A stretch of 64,000 bases of DNA from Cupriavidus sp. D39 (lineage in GTDB: Bacteria; Pseudomonadota; Gammaproteobacteria; Burkholderiales; Burkholderiaceae), in assembly GCF_026627925.1 (NCBI RefSeq), contig NZ_JAPNLE010000009.1, forward strand, positions 124,001 to 188,000, written 5' to 3'. Positions within the stretch are counted from its first letter, which is position 1, and each line of letters begins with the position of its first letter. The notes under the pieces are model-generated. The model did no database searches and was not told the origin of the DNA. It worked only from the letters and a program-made list of their open reading frames with translations. This document shows positions 29,068-36,709 of the stretch, one piece after another. Position numbers and translations under genes: made by a program.

Positions 29068-29427
29068 CTACTTCGATTTCGCGCCGTCCGTGTACGGGTC
29101 GGCCTTGCCGGCCTTGGCGCCATCGGTATAGGGATCTGCCTTGCCTGCCTTGGCCCCGTCCGTATAGGGGTCGGTCTTGCCGACCTTGGCTCCGTCCGTG
29201 TAGGGATCGGGCTTGCCCTGCGTGGCATTCAGGTCCATTTGCGTGGATTTCTTCGCGCCATCCGTGTACGGGTCGAACTTGCCGGACTTGGCGCCATCCG
29301 TATAAGGATCGGCCTTGCCGGCCTTGGCACCGTCGGTGTATGGGTCGAACTTCTTTTGCTGGCCATAACTCAAGCCTGAAGCCGTTGCGGCGGCGACAAG
29401 TAACGTCAACGTGAGTACTCTGCGCAT
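29068..29427 (-). CDS. Exported protein made of seven DPYTDGAK repeats
   Basis: ATG 29427 follows GGAGCAAGAG and begins a Sec signal peptide (RRVLTLTLLVAAATASGLSYG), cleaved near YGQ. The mature region of about 95 residues is almost entirely a tandem repeat of 12 residues, FDPYTDGAKAGKA, in seven copies. A single longer spacer, KSTQMDLNATQ, lies between the third and fourth. The repeats are acidic/Tyr/Gly followed by Lys pairs and have no Cys or His, so metal binding through thiols is unlikely. A divergent gene at 30080 encodes a second protein of the same design. I know no function; a surface, periplasmic buffer or stress role is inference only. Confidence 0.82.
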   Translation of the reverse strand: MRRVLTLTLLVAAATASGLSYGQQKKFDPYTDGAKAGKADPYTDGAKSGKFDPYTDGAKKSTQMDLNATQGKPDPYTDGAKVGKTDPYTDGAKAGKADPYTDGAKAGKADPYTDGAKSK

Positions 29428-29847
29428 CTCTTGCTCCGGTGGTAAGGAGGTGGTCGCCTGTGGCTCAGCCAGGGAACGCACGGGCACAGGCTGGCTGGAT
29501 TAGCTGGCATCTGCGCCACGCCAGACAAACTGGGGCGGTAACCTCGGTGGGGCCAGCGGGGCACGCAAGCGAAGGCAGGCCAGGGCGCATGAATACTCGC
29601 CCCACGCCTGCTTATGCCGCGTCCCGCACAGTTCATCCTAGGAGTGAATACGCAGAGGCCGTAGTAAAACGTTGTAAATCCTTGTTGCGTTTTTTCCTTT
29701 CAGCCGCGTCCTTTCCCGGTGCGTGAAAAATGTGCAACGACCGGTGCTTTTTCCGGTCTTTCCGACTTTTTCTTCGAGCGTCTCTCCCTAGTTGATATGC
29801 GCTTTACGCCATATTATGGGCATCTGACATCCGGCCTGAAAAACTCA

Positions 29848-29876
29848 TTGACTATCTATCTACCAGTAGATAATAT
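29848..29876 (+). promoter_or_regulatory. Strong sigma70-like promoter with a TetR palindrome between the -35 and -10
   Basis: TTGACT (29848-29853), 17 bases, TAATAT (29871-29876). The palindrome TATCTACCAGTAGATA occupies 29857-29872, exactly between the boxes, a classic repression geometry. About 75 bases downstream, GGGGAGTCCCC followed by seven T could end a short transcript. The rest of the 650-base spacer 29428-30079 is AT-richer and shows no gene. Confidence 0.7.
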
Positions 29877-29966
29877 TCAGCGCATGGAAGCCGCTGCTCC
29901 GCCCCAGCAAGGAAAGCTGAAGCAGGAAAGAGGATCCAACGCAGCACCCGGGGAGTCCCCGTTTTT

Positions 29967-29996
29967 TTGGCCAGCTTATCTATCTACTGGTAGATA
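29967..29996 (+). promoter_or_regulatory. Promoter and TetR operator directly upstream of the second YTDG-repeat gene
   Basis: TATCTACTGGTAGATA (29981-29996) is a perfect palindrome apart from its central TG. It overlaps a TTGGCC, 18 bases, TAGATA promoter whose layout is identical to that of the tetR promoter (TTGGCT, 18 bases, TAGATA at 30824-30853). Confidence 0.65.
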
Positions 29997-30079
29997 ACAG
30001 CCAGTCAAAGCAAGGGTTCCAAAGCGTACTGAATCGATTCCGCCCGAAGCGCGGATCCTCAATGTGAATGGAGAACATC

Positions 30080-30553
30080 ATGACCTCGAACCTCTTCGCC
30101 AAGACCCTCATCACCGCGGCCGCCCTTGCTGCCGCCTTCGTGGCGGGTACCGCCCAGGCTTCGGGCCCGAAGGACAGCACGTTCTCGGGTGACAAGTACG
30201 GCTACGTGTTCCGCACCACCACACCCGACGCTTATACCGATGGCGCCCGCACCGGCAAGTTCGACCCGTACGCCGACGATTTGCGCGTTGGCAAGGCCGA
30301 CCCGTACACGGACGGTGCCCGCATCGTGGCCGGCCTGGACCGTACCGGGGTGTCGGCTAGCCCGGCCCGCAGCGTTGACGCTTATACCGATGGCGCGCGC
30401 ACCGGCAAGTTCGACCCGTTCACGGACGGTGCCCGCACCGTGGCCGGCCTGGACCGCAGCGGGGTGTCCGCTAGCCCGGCCCGCAGCGTTGACGCCTACA
30501 CCGATGGCGCGCGTGGCAAGTTCGACGTGTTCACCGATGGCGCCAATGCGTGA
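30080..30553 (+). CDS. Exported protein with seven D-[APV]-[YF]-T-D-G-A repeats
   Basis: ATG 30080 follows TGGAGAAC and is preferred to 30068. A signal peptide ends at GTAQA/SGPKD. The 157-residue product carries seven repeat units: DAYTDGARTGK, DPYADDLRVGK, DPYTDGAR, DAYTDGARTGK, DPFTDGAR, DAYTDGARGK and DVFTDGAN. Two copies of a long spacer, AGLDRTGVSASPARSV (Thr or Ser variant), separate three groups, and that longer unit is itself duplicated at DNA level. It is the partner in style of the divergent gene at 29068-29427 and lies downstream of a TetR-type palindrome. The function is not known to me. Confidence 0.85.
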   Translation: MTSNLFAKTLITAAALAAAFVAGTAQASGPKDSTFSGDKYGYVFRTTTPDAYTDGARTGKFDPYADDLRVGKADPYTDGARIVAGLDRTGVSASPARSVDAYTDGARTGKFDPFTDGARTVAGLDRSGVSASPARSVDAYTDGARGKFDVFTDGANA

Positions 30554-30642
30554 GCGCTGCCAGGGCCTCCCGGCGATCGCCACCTGGATGCCTGATAGCG
30601 GTTGGGAAACAGAGTGAGAGTGAAATAGAGTGGGAGTGCATC

Positions 30643-30744
30643 ATGAATTTACGGGACAGTTTCCTGATCCTGGCTGGCTGGGTGGTTCTGTGCCTTGCTA
30701 GTGGCTCTGCGGTCACCGTGGTGGCGCAAGTGCTTCCGGCGTGA
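30643..30744 (+). CDS. Possible small membrane protein, 33 residues
   Basis: MNLRDSFLILAGWVVLCLAS opens a single hydrophobic segment, followed by a short tail ending VAQVLPA. GGGAG lies upstream at a slightly long distance. It sits between the repeat-protein gene and tetR, perhaps in the same transcript. Only the hydrophobic pattern supports it. Confidence 0.4.
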   Translation: MNLRDSFLILAGWVVLCLASGSAVTVVAQVLPA

Positions 30745-30763
30745 GCCGACATAGGGCCTTTTA

Positions 30764-30796
30764 AGCGCAACTAAGGCGCAACTTAGGCCCAACTAA
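30764..30796. repeat. 11-bp tandem repeat, three units, upstream of tetR
   Basis: AGCGCAACTAA, GGCGCAACTTA and GGCCCAACTAA are contiguous. They precede the tetR promoter by 27 bases. Confidence 0.8.
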
Positions 30797-30823
30797 GCCG
30801 GCTTGTTGCGACTGCACATGAAA

Positions 30824-30853
30824 TTGGCTTGAGGATCTATCGATAGATAGATA
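30824..30853 (+). promoter_or_regulatory. tetR promoter with overlapping palindrome
   Basis: ATCTATCGATAGAT (30835-30848) is a perfect palindrome between TTGGCT and TAGATA spaced by 18 bases. Initiation about seven bases after the -10 would fall almost at the ATG (30864). No ribosome site is visible, so the tetR mRNA may be leaderless. Confidence 0.62.
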
Positions 30854-30863
30854 AGATCGCGCT

Positions 30864-31430
30864 ATGAAAACGCAATCCGTACGCGAACAACTGCTCGAAC
30901 ACACGCTGGTGCTGATCCGCCGGCGCGGTTTCAATGGTTTCAGCTACCGCGACCTGGCCGAGCTGGTCGGCGTGAAGACGTCGAGCATCCACTATTACTT
31001 CCCCGCCAAGGACGACCTGGTGCTGGAGGCAGTGAAGGAATACAGCGCCCGTATCTCCGAACGGCTGCGCAGCGTGGACGCCTCGCTTGCCCCTGCCGTG
31101 CAGGCCGGGGGTTACCTTAACTTCCTGCGTACCGCGGCCTGCGGCGACCAGATCTGCCTCGCGGGCATGTTGTCCACCGAGACGCTGTGCCTGCCGGAAT
31201 CGGTCCACGCCGAGCTCAAGGCGTTCTACCGCATGAACGAGAACTGGCTGATGGGGTTGATCGAGCGTGCGCAGAAGGAGTACGGCAAGGTCTATCCGGT
31301 GACGCCACGCGCGCTGGCGCAGGTGATCTATGGCGCGCTGCAGAACGGCTTGATCGTAGCGCGGCTGTTCGGGGCGCCCGAGCGGCTGGAGTCCGCCGCG
31401 GACCTGCTGATGGCTTCGGTATCCGAGTAA
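30864..31430 (+). CDS. TetR-family regulator of the YTDG-repeat genes
   Basis: The 188-residue protein has the TetR helix-turn-helix FSYRDLAELVGVKTSSIHYYFPAK at residues 25-50 and an all-helical ligand domain with DQICLAGMLSTETLCLP, a Cys-containing stretch seen in NemR/YkgD-like electrophile or oxidant sensors. Related TATCTA/TAGATA palindromes lie before it and, twice, before the repeat-protein gene, so autorepression and control of that gene are likely. The ligand is unknown; the Cys residues make a reactive electrophile plausible. Confidence 0.9.
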   Translation: MKTQSVREQLLEHTLVLIRRRGFNGFSYRDLAELVGVKTSSIHYYFPAKDDLVLEAVKEYSARISERLRSVDASLAPAVQAGGYLNFLRTAACGDQICLAGMLSTETLCLPESVHAELKAFYRMNENWLMGLIERAQKEYGKVYPVTPRALAQVIYGALQNGLIVARLFGAPERLESAADLLMASVSE

Positions 31431-31456
31431 GACGTCTAGCAAACCTGAAGCACAAG

Positions 31457-31545
31457 CCGAAGCCGCCGAACAGGCCAAAGCCGCGCGCCATGACGACGTC
31501 TGTCTCTCCCTCTCCCCTCAGGGGAGAGGGCCGGGGAGAGGGGTG
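31457..31545. repeat. Dispersed intergenic repeat, copy 2
   Basis: It matches 13588-13667 over about 65 bases with few differences (shared GGCCAAAGCCGCG and GCCATGACGACG) and ends in a CCCTCTCCCCTC / GGGGAGAGGG hairpin. A second CTCTCCC / GGGAGAG hairpin follows at about 31617-31652. The spacer 31431-31733 holds only these repeats and the terminator below. Confidence 0.7.
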
Positions 31546-31688
31546 GCTTAGCTAGGAGCCACTTCAAGCGAAGCCCGTGGTGTTGTCCAGCACGCGGGCA
31601 TATCGAGCGCCCGCCCTCTCCCCCAGCCCCTCTCCCGCGCGCGGGAGAGGGAGCACGACAACGCCGAGCCGGCTTTGTCGGCAAGCTG

Positions 31689-31718
31689 AGCCGACCTATC
31701 GAGGTCGGCTTTTTGTTT
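31689..31718 (+). terminator. Rho-independent terminator after tetR
   Basis: AGCCGACCT and AGGTCGGCT form a 9-base stem with a 4-base loop, followed by TTTTGTTT. It separates tetR from the convergent NUDIX/metallo-beta-lactamase gene. Confidence 0.85.
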
Positions 31719-31733
31719 GCATTCCGCGGCGTT

Positions 31734-33439
31734 TCAGCCTGCTGCGTTCTCCACTATCTTCCACTGCTCGTCGACCTCCTGCACGCGGCCGTCCTGCACC
31801 AGCTTGAGCAGGTGCGCCAGCAGCGAGCGCTTTGCCACCGGGAGCATGCGTTCCGGCACGTCGTCGTAGACGCGCAGGAGCAAGGCATCGATGCCGGTTT
31901 CGCCAAGCTCGCGCAGCGCGTTGAGCACCTTTGCCTCGCGCTGCATGCGATGGCGGATCAGGGTGCGGATGGCATCGGCTGGCCGGGGCATCAGGAAGCC
32001 GTGGCCGGGCGCGAGCCATTCCAGGTCCTCGTCCTGCAGCGCGGCCAGCGAGGCCAGGTATGCGTACATGTCGCCGTCGGGTGGATTGATGACGACGGTG
32101 GAACCCTGCATCACGTGGTCGCCGGTGAACAAGGTCTTTTCTTCCTCAAGCAGGAAGCAAAGATGATTGGATGCATGTCCCGGCGTGTGAACGACGCGCA
32201 GCGTGCAGCCTTCGCCCAGCGCCAGGCGCTCGCCGTGCGCCAGGATGCGCTCGGGCTGGAAGGTCTGGTCCTGGCGTGGCGTTGGCGGCGCGGGGCGGCC
32301 CAGCACCGGCGCGCCGGTGGCGGCCTTGAGCCTTGGCGTTGCCGGCGAGTGGTCGATATGGGTGTGGGTGGCCAGGATCCAGCGGATCGGGCCGGGTGCG
32401 GCCACCAGCACGGCGGCCACATGGGCTTCGTCGTCGGGGCCTGGATCGATCACGGCCCATTCGTTGCGCGCGGGGTCCCCCACAAAGTACGTGTTGGTGC
32501 CGGGCCCGGTCATCACGCTGCCATTGCCGGCGGTGACGCGCCAGACGCGCTCGGACAGCCGCACCGCGGCGCCGGTCGCCAGCTCATAGCGCGCATGGCC
32601 CTGGCCTTGCGGGTCGATGCGCTCGATCTCGGCATAGGCAGGCTCAGAGGGCAGCACGGGCCGCAGGCCGCCACCGCCCTGGGCCAGGCGCGGCATGATG
32701 CGCGCAATGTCGCGCAGCTGCGCCGCATGGTCAAAGCAGGCCTGGGCGGTGTCGAAGCGGGCAATCGAGGCTAGCGTGCGCCGCGTCACTGCCACCAGCT
32801 TCAGGCCGCGCGCCGGATCGATGGCATCGCTCGGGCGTACCCAGAGATGCTCCACGGCTTCGTCGCCATCGTGCGTGGCGGACTGGCCGGCGGGCGCCAC
32901 GGCCACGAAAAAGCGTGTGTCGAAGCGCTTGGGCAAGCCGGGTGGCGTCAGCCAGTGGCTGTGATACGCCAGGCGGTCCACCGCCAGGCGCACACCAAGC
33001 CGCTCGCAGAGCTGCGCCATGCCCGGGCCGCCGCGCCGCGCGGATTGCCGCAGCCATGCCTGCTGCGTGGCATCCAGCGTGTCCAGCGCGATCAGCTTGC
33101 CGCTGGCATCGCTCGCAAACAGCAGGCCGGCTTCCTCGAAACACTCGCGCACGGCTGCCAGGTAGAAATCCAGGCCGCCGTCAGGCAGCTTGAGACGCTT
33201 GCTGGCCGCGGCATCGTCCAGGCCGGCGCAGGCATCGTGCAGGGTTCTGTCTTGAGGGTCGAGCGTGCCGCCGGGAAAGACGAAGGCGCCGCTGCTGCGG
33301 TCGTCGTTGCGCTCGGGGCGGCGCACCAGGAGCACTTCCATGCCGGCCGCGCCATCGCGCACGACCAGGATGCTTGCGGCTTGGCGCAGCGAGGGGATCG
33401 TAAAGGAGGGGTGCTTCCGCTCTGTTCTTGTTCGTGCAT
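31734..33439 (-). CDS. Fusion of NUDIX hydrolase and metallo-beta-lactamase domains
   Basis: The N-terminal half is a NUDIX domain with GGTLDPQD and AAVRECFEEAGLLF, the REx2EExG core. The C-terminal half is a metallo-beta-lactamase hydrolase with HTHIDHS, HTPGHASNH and FTGDHVMQGSTVV, followed by a winged-helix-like tail as in LACTB2-type proteins. The open frame extends to an ATG at 33491 without a ribosome site. MHEQEQ at 33439 has AGGAA upstream and joins the frame if one base is added at the run 33408-33411, giving 568 residues. I prefer that start but it is not proven. Substrates are unknown. Confidence 0.88.
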
Positions 33440-33540
33440 GTGGGGCGGTTCCTGATGGACTGGCTGGGATCAGGCGACAGTGTAGCGGCATCGCACGGTT
33501 ATGCCACCGAGGGATAGCGAGACGGTAAGCCTCCCGCGGG

Positions 33541-33568
33541 GCCGTCCCGCCCTCGCAGGCGGGACGGC
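33541..33568. terminator. Perfect hairpin between fliD and the NUDIX gene
   Basis: GCCGTCCCGCC and GGCGGGACGGC form an 11-base stem with a 6-base loop, 11 bases after the fliD stop. No T run follows, so termination is possible but not certain. Confidence 0.5.
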
Positions 33569-33579
33569 AATGGTGCCGT

Positions 33580-35010
33580 TCACTTCGTGGACGTGTTGTT
33601 CATCGCCGCGAATTGTTGCGTGAGGTAGCTGGCGGTGGAGTTCAGCCGGTTGATCATCAGGTCAAGCTGCTGGAACTGCGCCCGATAGCGCGACATCGTG
33701 GCGTCGATGCCCGCGGAGGTGCGGGTATAGGCGCTGTCGAGGTCCTTCAGGTTGGTGTTGATGCCTTCGGTGGCCGTCGTCAGCGCGCCCTTCGTGGCGC
33801 TGAACGACTTCGCCATTTCCGCCAGCTGATTGCCATAGCCGGACTTGCCGTCGACCCCGCTGAACAGCTGCGCCACGCCGGTCCGGTTGCTGGCGAGCGC
33901 CTTGTTCAGCTTGGCGGTGTCGAGCCCCATGGAGCCGTCGGCCTTGAACGAGATCCCGATCTGGGTCAGGTTGACCAGGCTGGAGTCGCTGGCGCCGGTT
34001 TGCGGCGTGTTGAACACGGAGCGCAACTGGTTCTGGATCGTGCGCAGGGTCGCGTCGCCCAGCAGCGGAGACTGGGTGCCCTTGTTGGACTTGTCGAAGG
34101 CGGACAGCTTCGCGGCGGTGCTCTGCAGCGTGTTGTAGGCCGTGACAAAGCCCTGCACGGCGCCAGCCATCGTCGCGGTGTCGGTGACGGCGGTCACCGT
34201 GCTGTCGCCCTTGCTCAGCAGGTTCAGCGTCAGGCCCGGCGCGGCGCCTTGCACCGAGTTGGTCGGGCTGCTCACGTCGATGCCGTTGATGGTCAGCTTG
34301 GCGTCGAGGGCCTCGATGTTCTGCTTCATCGCCTTGGTGCCGGCCGGGTCATACGCGAGCAAGCCGGCAATGGTGCTGGGGTCGCCGGCGCCGTTGCTTT
34401 CCACCGAGATGCGCATGCTGGACTTGGCGCCCGTGGCGTTGGACGTCAGCACCATGCGGTACGGCGTGCTGCCGCCATCGTTGACGATGCTGGCGGTCAC
34501 GCCCGAATTGGACGCGTTGATCGCATCGCGGATGCCGGTCAGCGTGTTGTTGGTGCCATTGATGTTGATCGAGGCGGGCGTGCCGGTGCCGGGCGTGAAG
34601 ACGGCGCCCTCGGTGGTCCCGAACTCGATCTTGATCTTGGCGCTGCCCAGCAACTGGCCCGTACTGTCGGTGATGCCGTTGGACACCAGCGTCTGCGATT
34701 GCGCCAGTTGCGTCACCTTGACCGCATAGCTGCCCGCCATCGCGGACTTGTCGGCCACGACGCCCAGCACGTTGGTGCTGCTGGACGTGGTGGTGGTGCT
34801 GTTGTACAGGCTCGCCGTGCCAAGCGCGCTGGCGGCATTCTGGAACGAAGCCAGCGCCCCTTGCAGCAGACCATAAGCGGAGAGCTTGGTGGTGTGGACG
34901 GTGGCCTTCTTGGTCAGGGCGGTGAGCTTGGTCTCTTCCGCCTTTTGCAGATTGTCCAGCAAGGTGCTCAGTTCCAGCTTGGACCCGACACCTATCGAGG
35001 AAATAGCCAT
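33580..35010 (-). CDS. fliD: Flagellar hook-associated protein 2 (filament cap)
   Basis: The 476-residue product begins AISSIGVGSKLELSTLLDNLQ, the FliD N-domain, and ends with the coiled-coil FQQLDLMINRLNSTASYLTQQF. The middle has variable beta-rich domains with many Ser, Thr and Gly. FliD caps the flagellar filament and folds flagellin; it is exported by the flagellar type III system without a cleaved signal. No other flagellar gene lies in the window (no fliC, fliS or fliT), so this copy is separated from the usual cluster. GGGAT is the likely ribosome site. Confidence 0.95.
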   Translation of the reverse strand: MAISSIGVGSKLELSTLLDNLQKAEETKLTALTKKATVHTTKLSAYGLLQGALASFQNAASALGTASLYNSTTTTSSSTNVLGVVADKSAMAGSYAVKVTQLAQSQTLVSNGITDSTGQLLGSAKIKIEFGTTEGAVFTPGTGTPASININGTNNTLTGIRDAINASNSGVTASIVNDGGSTPYRMVLTSNATGAKSSMRISVESNGAGDPSTIAGLLAYDPAGTKAMKQNIEALDAKLTINGIDVSSPTNSVQGAAPGLTLNLLSKGDSTVTAVTDTATMAGAVQGFVTAYNTLQSTAAKLSAFDKSNKGTQSPLLGDATLRTIQNQLRSVFNTPQTGASDSSLVNLTQIGISFKADGSMGLDTAKLNKALASNRTGVAQLFSGVDGKSGYGNQLAEMAKSFSATKGALTTATEGINTNLKDLDSAYTRTSAGIDATMSRYRAQFQQLDLMINRLNSTASYLTQQFAAMNNTSTK

Positions 35011-35610
35011 GGTTGCAATCCCTTAATTGCATGTTGGAGGAGGTCGGCCCGCCGAAGCGGCCCGGCTAGTCAGGAGAGCCAGTTGCGCGCGGATGCTACG
35101 GCCGGCACGCAGGGCTTCCTCGGGCGAAGTACTGATCGATGGCGTCGCCATTGGCGTGCGCTGTATTGCGACAAGCCGATGGTTCCCGGGCAGGAAATCC
35201 GGTGCCCGTCGCCTGGCTGTCGCGTCGCCCTTGATGCTGTCGCCACGAGGGTAGTACGGGTACGCCGGGACGGCCGTGGGAGGCCACGGGCCATTAAGAT
35301 GCTGACTTCACCCCGATCGCTGATCTGTCGGCTGTGTGCGCCGATCTTGCCCTCGTTTCGCGCAGAAGATGTGCGCACCGACCGGGAACCAGGGGTAGTC
35401 CCGATCGTGTGCTTCACTCTTCACGTTCGAGATCGTAGCGGCGTGGGTCAGGGTCTAATTGAGAGAATAAGAGGTGAAAGTCCGCGCATATCGTCTGGGT
35501 TGGCGCCGCGCCCGGCGCGTTGCCAACGACAGCGAAATCCATCGTCCGGTCTGCAAAAAAACACTGCGGGACTGGTCATTTGCCATCAAGTTCGAGAGGG
35601 AGATGCCGAT
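35011..35610. other. Gene-free stretch
   Basis: About 600 bases between fliD and the small ORF at 35611. Open frames exist on both strands but have Arg/Ser-rich translations without motifs or ribosome sites. I see no terminator, repeat or RNA gene. Confidence 0.5.
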
Positions 35611-35874
35611 ATGAACCGCAAGGGTTTGCTCGACGCAGCGGCGGTACTGGAAGACCTGGCGGCAGGGCTGCAGCCCGACCCGCAGCGCCTGGCGGCCGGC
35701 GCGCAGGCGCTCGAGGCCATGCACGCCGATCACCCGTCGTGGCGCGACATGACCGACGCCGCGTTCGGCCTGCAGGCGCTGGCCGCGGGCGGCGCGCTTG
35801 GCCTGGACGCGAAGGGGCGCGCACGCGCGGCCCGCCTGGCGGACGTTATCCGCAGCCTGGTCGATCCTTTATAG
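35611..35874 (+). CDS. Small hypothetical protein, 87 residues
   Basis: ATG at 35611 follows GAGAGGGAGATG at a suitable distance. The product is Ala/Leu-rich and helical (MNRKGLLDAAAVLEDLAAGL...), with no signal peptide or membrane helix. I do not recognise it. It is convergent with the DUF4126 gene. Confidence 0.6.
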   Translation: MNRKGLLDAAAVLEDLAAGLQPDPQRLAAGAQALEAMHADHPSWRDMTDAAFGLQALAAGGALGLDAKGRARAARLADVIRSLVDPL

Positions 35875-35892
35875 GCCGGCTGGCATCGCTGC

Positions 35893-36357
35893 CTAAGCCA
35901 GCGACAGCACCATGACCGCCGCGCCGATGACGGCAACCAGGTCTTCGATCACCGCCGCCGGCCGGTCCCTGCCAAATATCGCCGCAAGGCGCGCGCGCAC
36001 AGCCGCGCCGCCGAGCGTGCCGATCACGGCGCCCACGGCGCCAAGAATGGCCCCTCCTACCAGCAAGCCGCCACCCGCCCCGATCGTGGCCCCGCACAAC
36101 GCCCCCGAAAGGATGCGCGCGCCGAACTGCTGCGGCACCTTGCGGCTCGGCGTGCCGGGCAGCTTGTCGGTGATGAGTTCCACCGCGGCCAGCACGCTGA
36201 AGATCCAGGGCGTGAACCGATAGCCCATGAAGGCAAGCCAGCTGCCCGACAGGTCCAGCAAGCCTGCGTGGACCGCCCAGCTGACGGCGGCGGGTGCCGT
36301 CATGGCGCGCAGGCCAGCCACGATGCCGATAAAAAGCGAGAGCAAGTACAGGGTCAT
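35893..36357 (-). CDS. DUF4126 family membrane protein
   Basis: The 154-residue protein has four to five hydrophobic segments and the family features LFIGIVAGLRAMTAPAAVSW at the start, ELITDKLPGTPSR in the middle and a Gly-rich ARILSGALCGATIGAG stretch. ATG 36357 (MTLYLL) is preferred to an upstream codon at 36372. DUF4126 proteins have no established function. The spacer 36373-36709 contains only the porin's regulatory region. Confidence 0.8.
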   Translation of the reverse strand: MTLYLLSLFIGIVAGLRAMTAPAAVSWAVHAGLLDLSGSWLAFMGYRFTPWIFSVLAAVELITDKLPGTPSRKVPQQFGARILSGALCGATIGAGGGLLVGGAILGAVGAVIGTLGGAAVRARLAAIFGRDRPAAVIEDLVAVIGAAVMVLSLA

Positions 36358-36576
36358 GTCGTCTGTTCTCAATCAGGGCTGACAAAGGTGGCACGGCTGA
36401 CGCGATGAGCTTAAGCCCGTGCCATGCGCGGGCACGTGCGCTAACCCGCATGGCGAGTATGCCAGCGGCGCATGGCGAAGCAAGCGTTTGAGCGTCGCGG
36501 GCCGGCCCCGAGGCTTGCGCAGCGTCTGCCTGGCATGCCGTGCACCGGGAAAACCATTATTTAACACCATATCAAA

Positions 36577-36597
36577 ACTCAATAGTATTTATTGAGT
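36577..36597. promoter_or_regulatory. Palindromic operator upstream of the porin
   Basis: ACTCAATAGTATTTATTGAGT has 8-base inverted arms around 5 bases. It lies 113 bases before the porin ATG in an AT-rich island followed by ATCAATTGATTGGG. Confidence 0.6.
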
Positions 36598-36709
36598 GTA
36601 TATCAATTGATTGGGTGAGCATTCGTCGTCGAGGCTGCCTGTCAGGAGACCGCACGACCAGACGCAGGCCGATCGCAGCTTGCGGACAAGACCCAATCAA
36701 GGAGACGTA

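Noticed and set aside
29887..29997. 37-codon frame in the leader of the second repeat gene
   Set aside because: No ribosome site and it overlaps the hairpin and operator, so a leader peptide is not supported.
30764..30796. Three-unit repeat considered as a CRISPR-like array
   Set aside because: Units of 11 bases are contiguous without spacers, so this is a simple tandem repeat; no cas gene is present.
35070..35417. 115-codon minus-strand frame after fliD
   Set aside because: Arg/Ser-rich translation without motif or ribosome site; treated as non-coding.
33613..35874. 753-codon plus-strand open frame opposite fliD
   Set aside because: Translation is a low-information antisense shadow; only its last 88 codons coincide with the plausible small gene at 35611.
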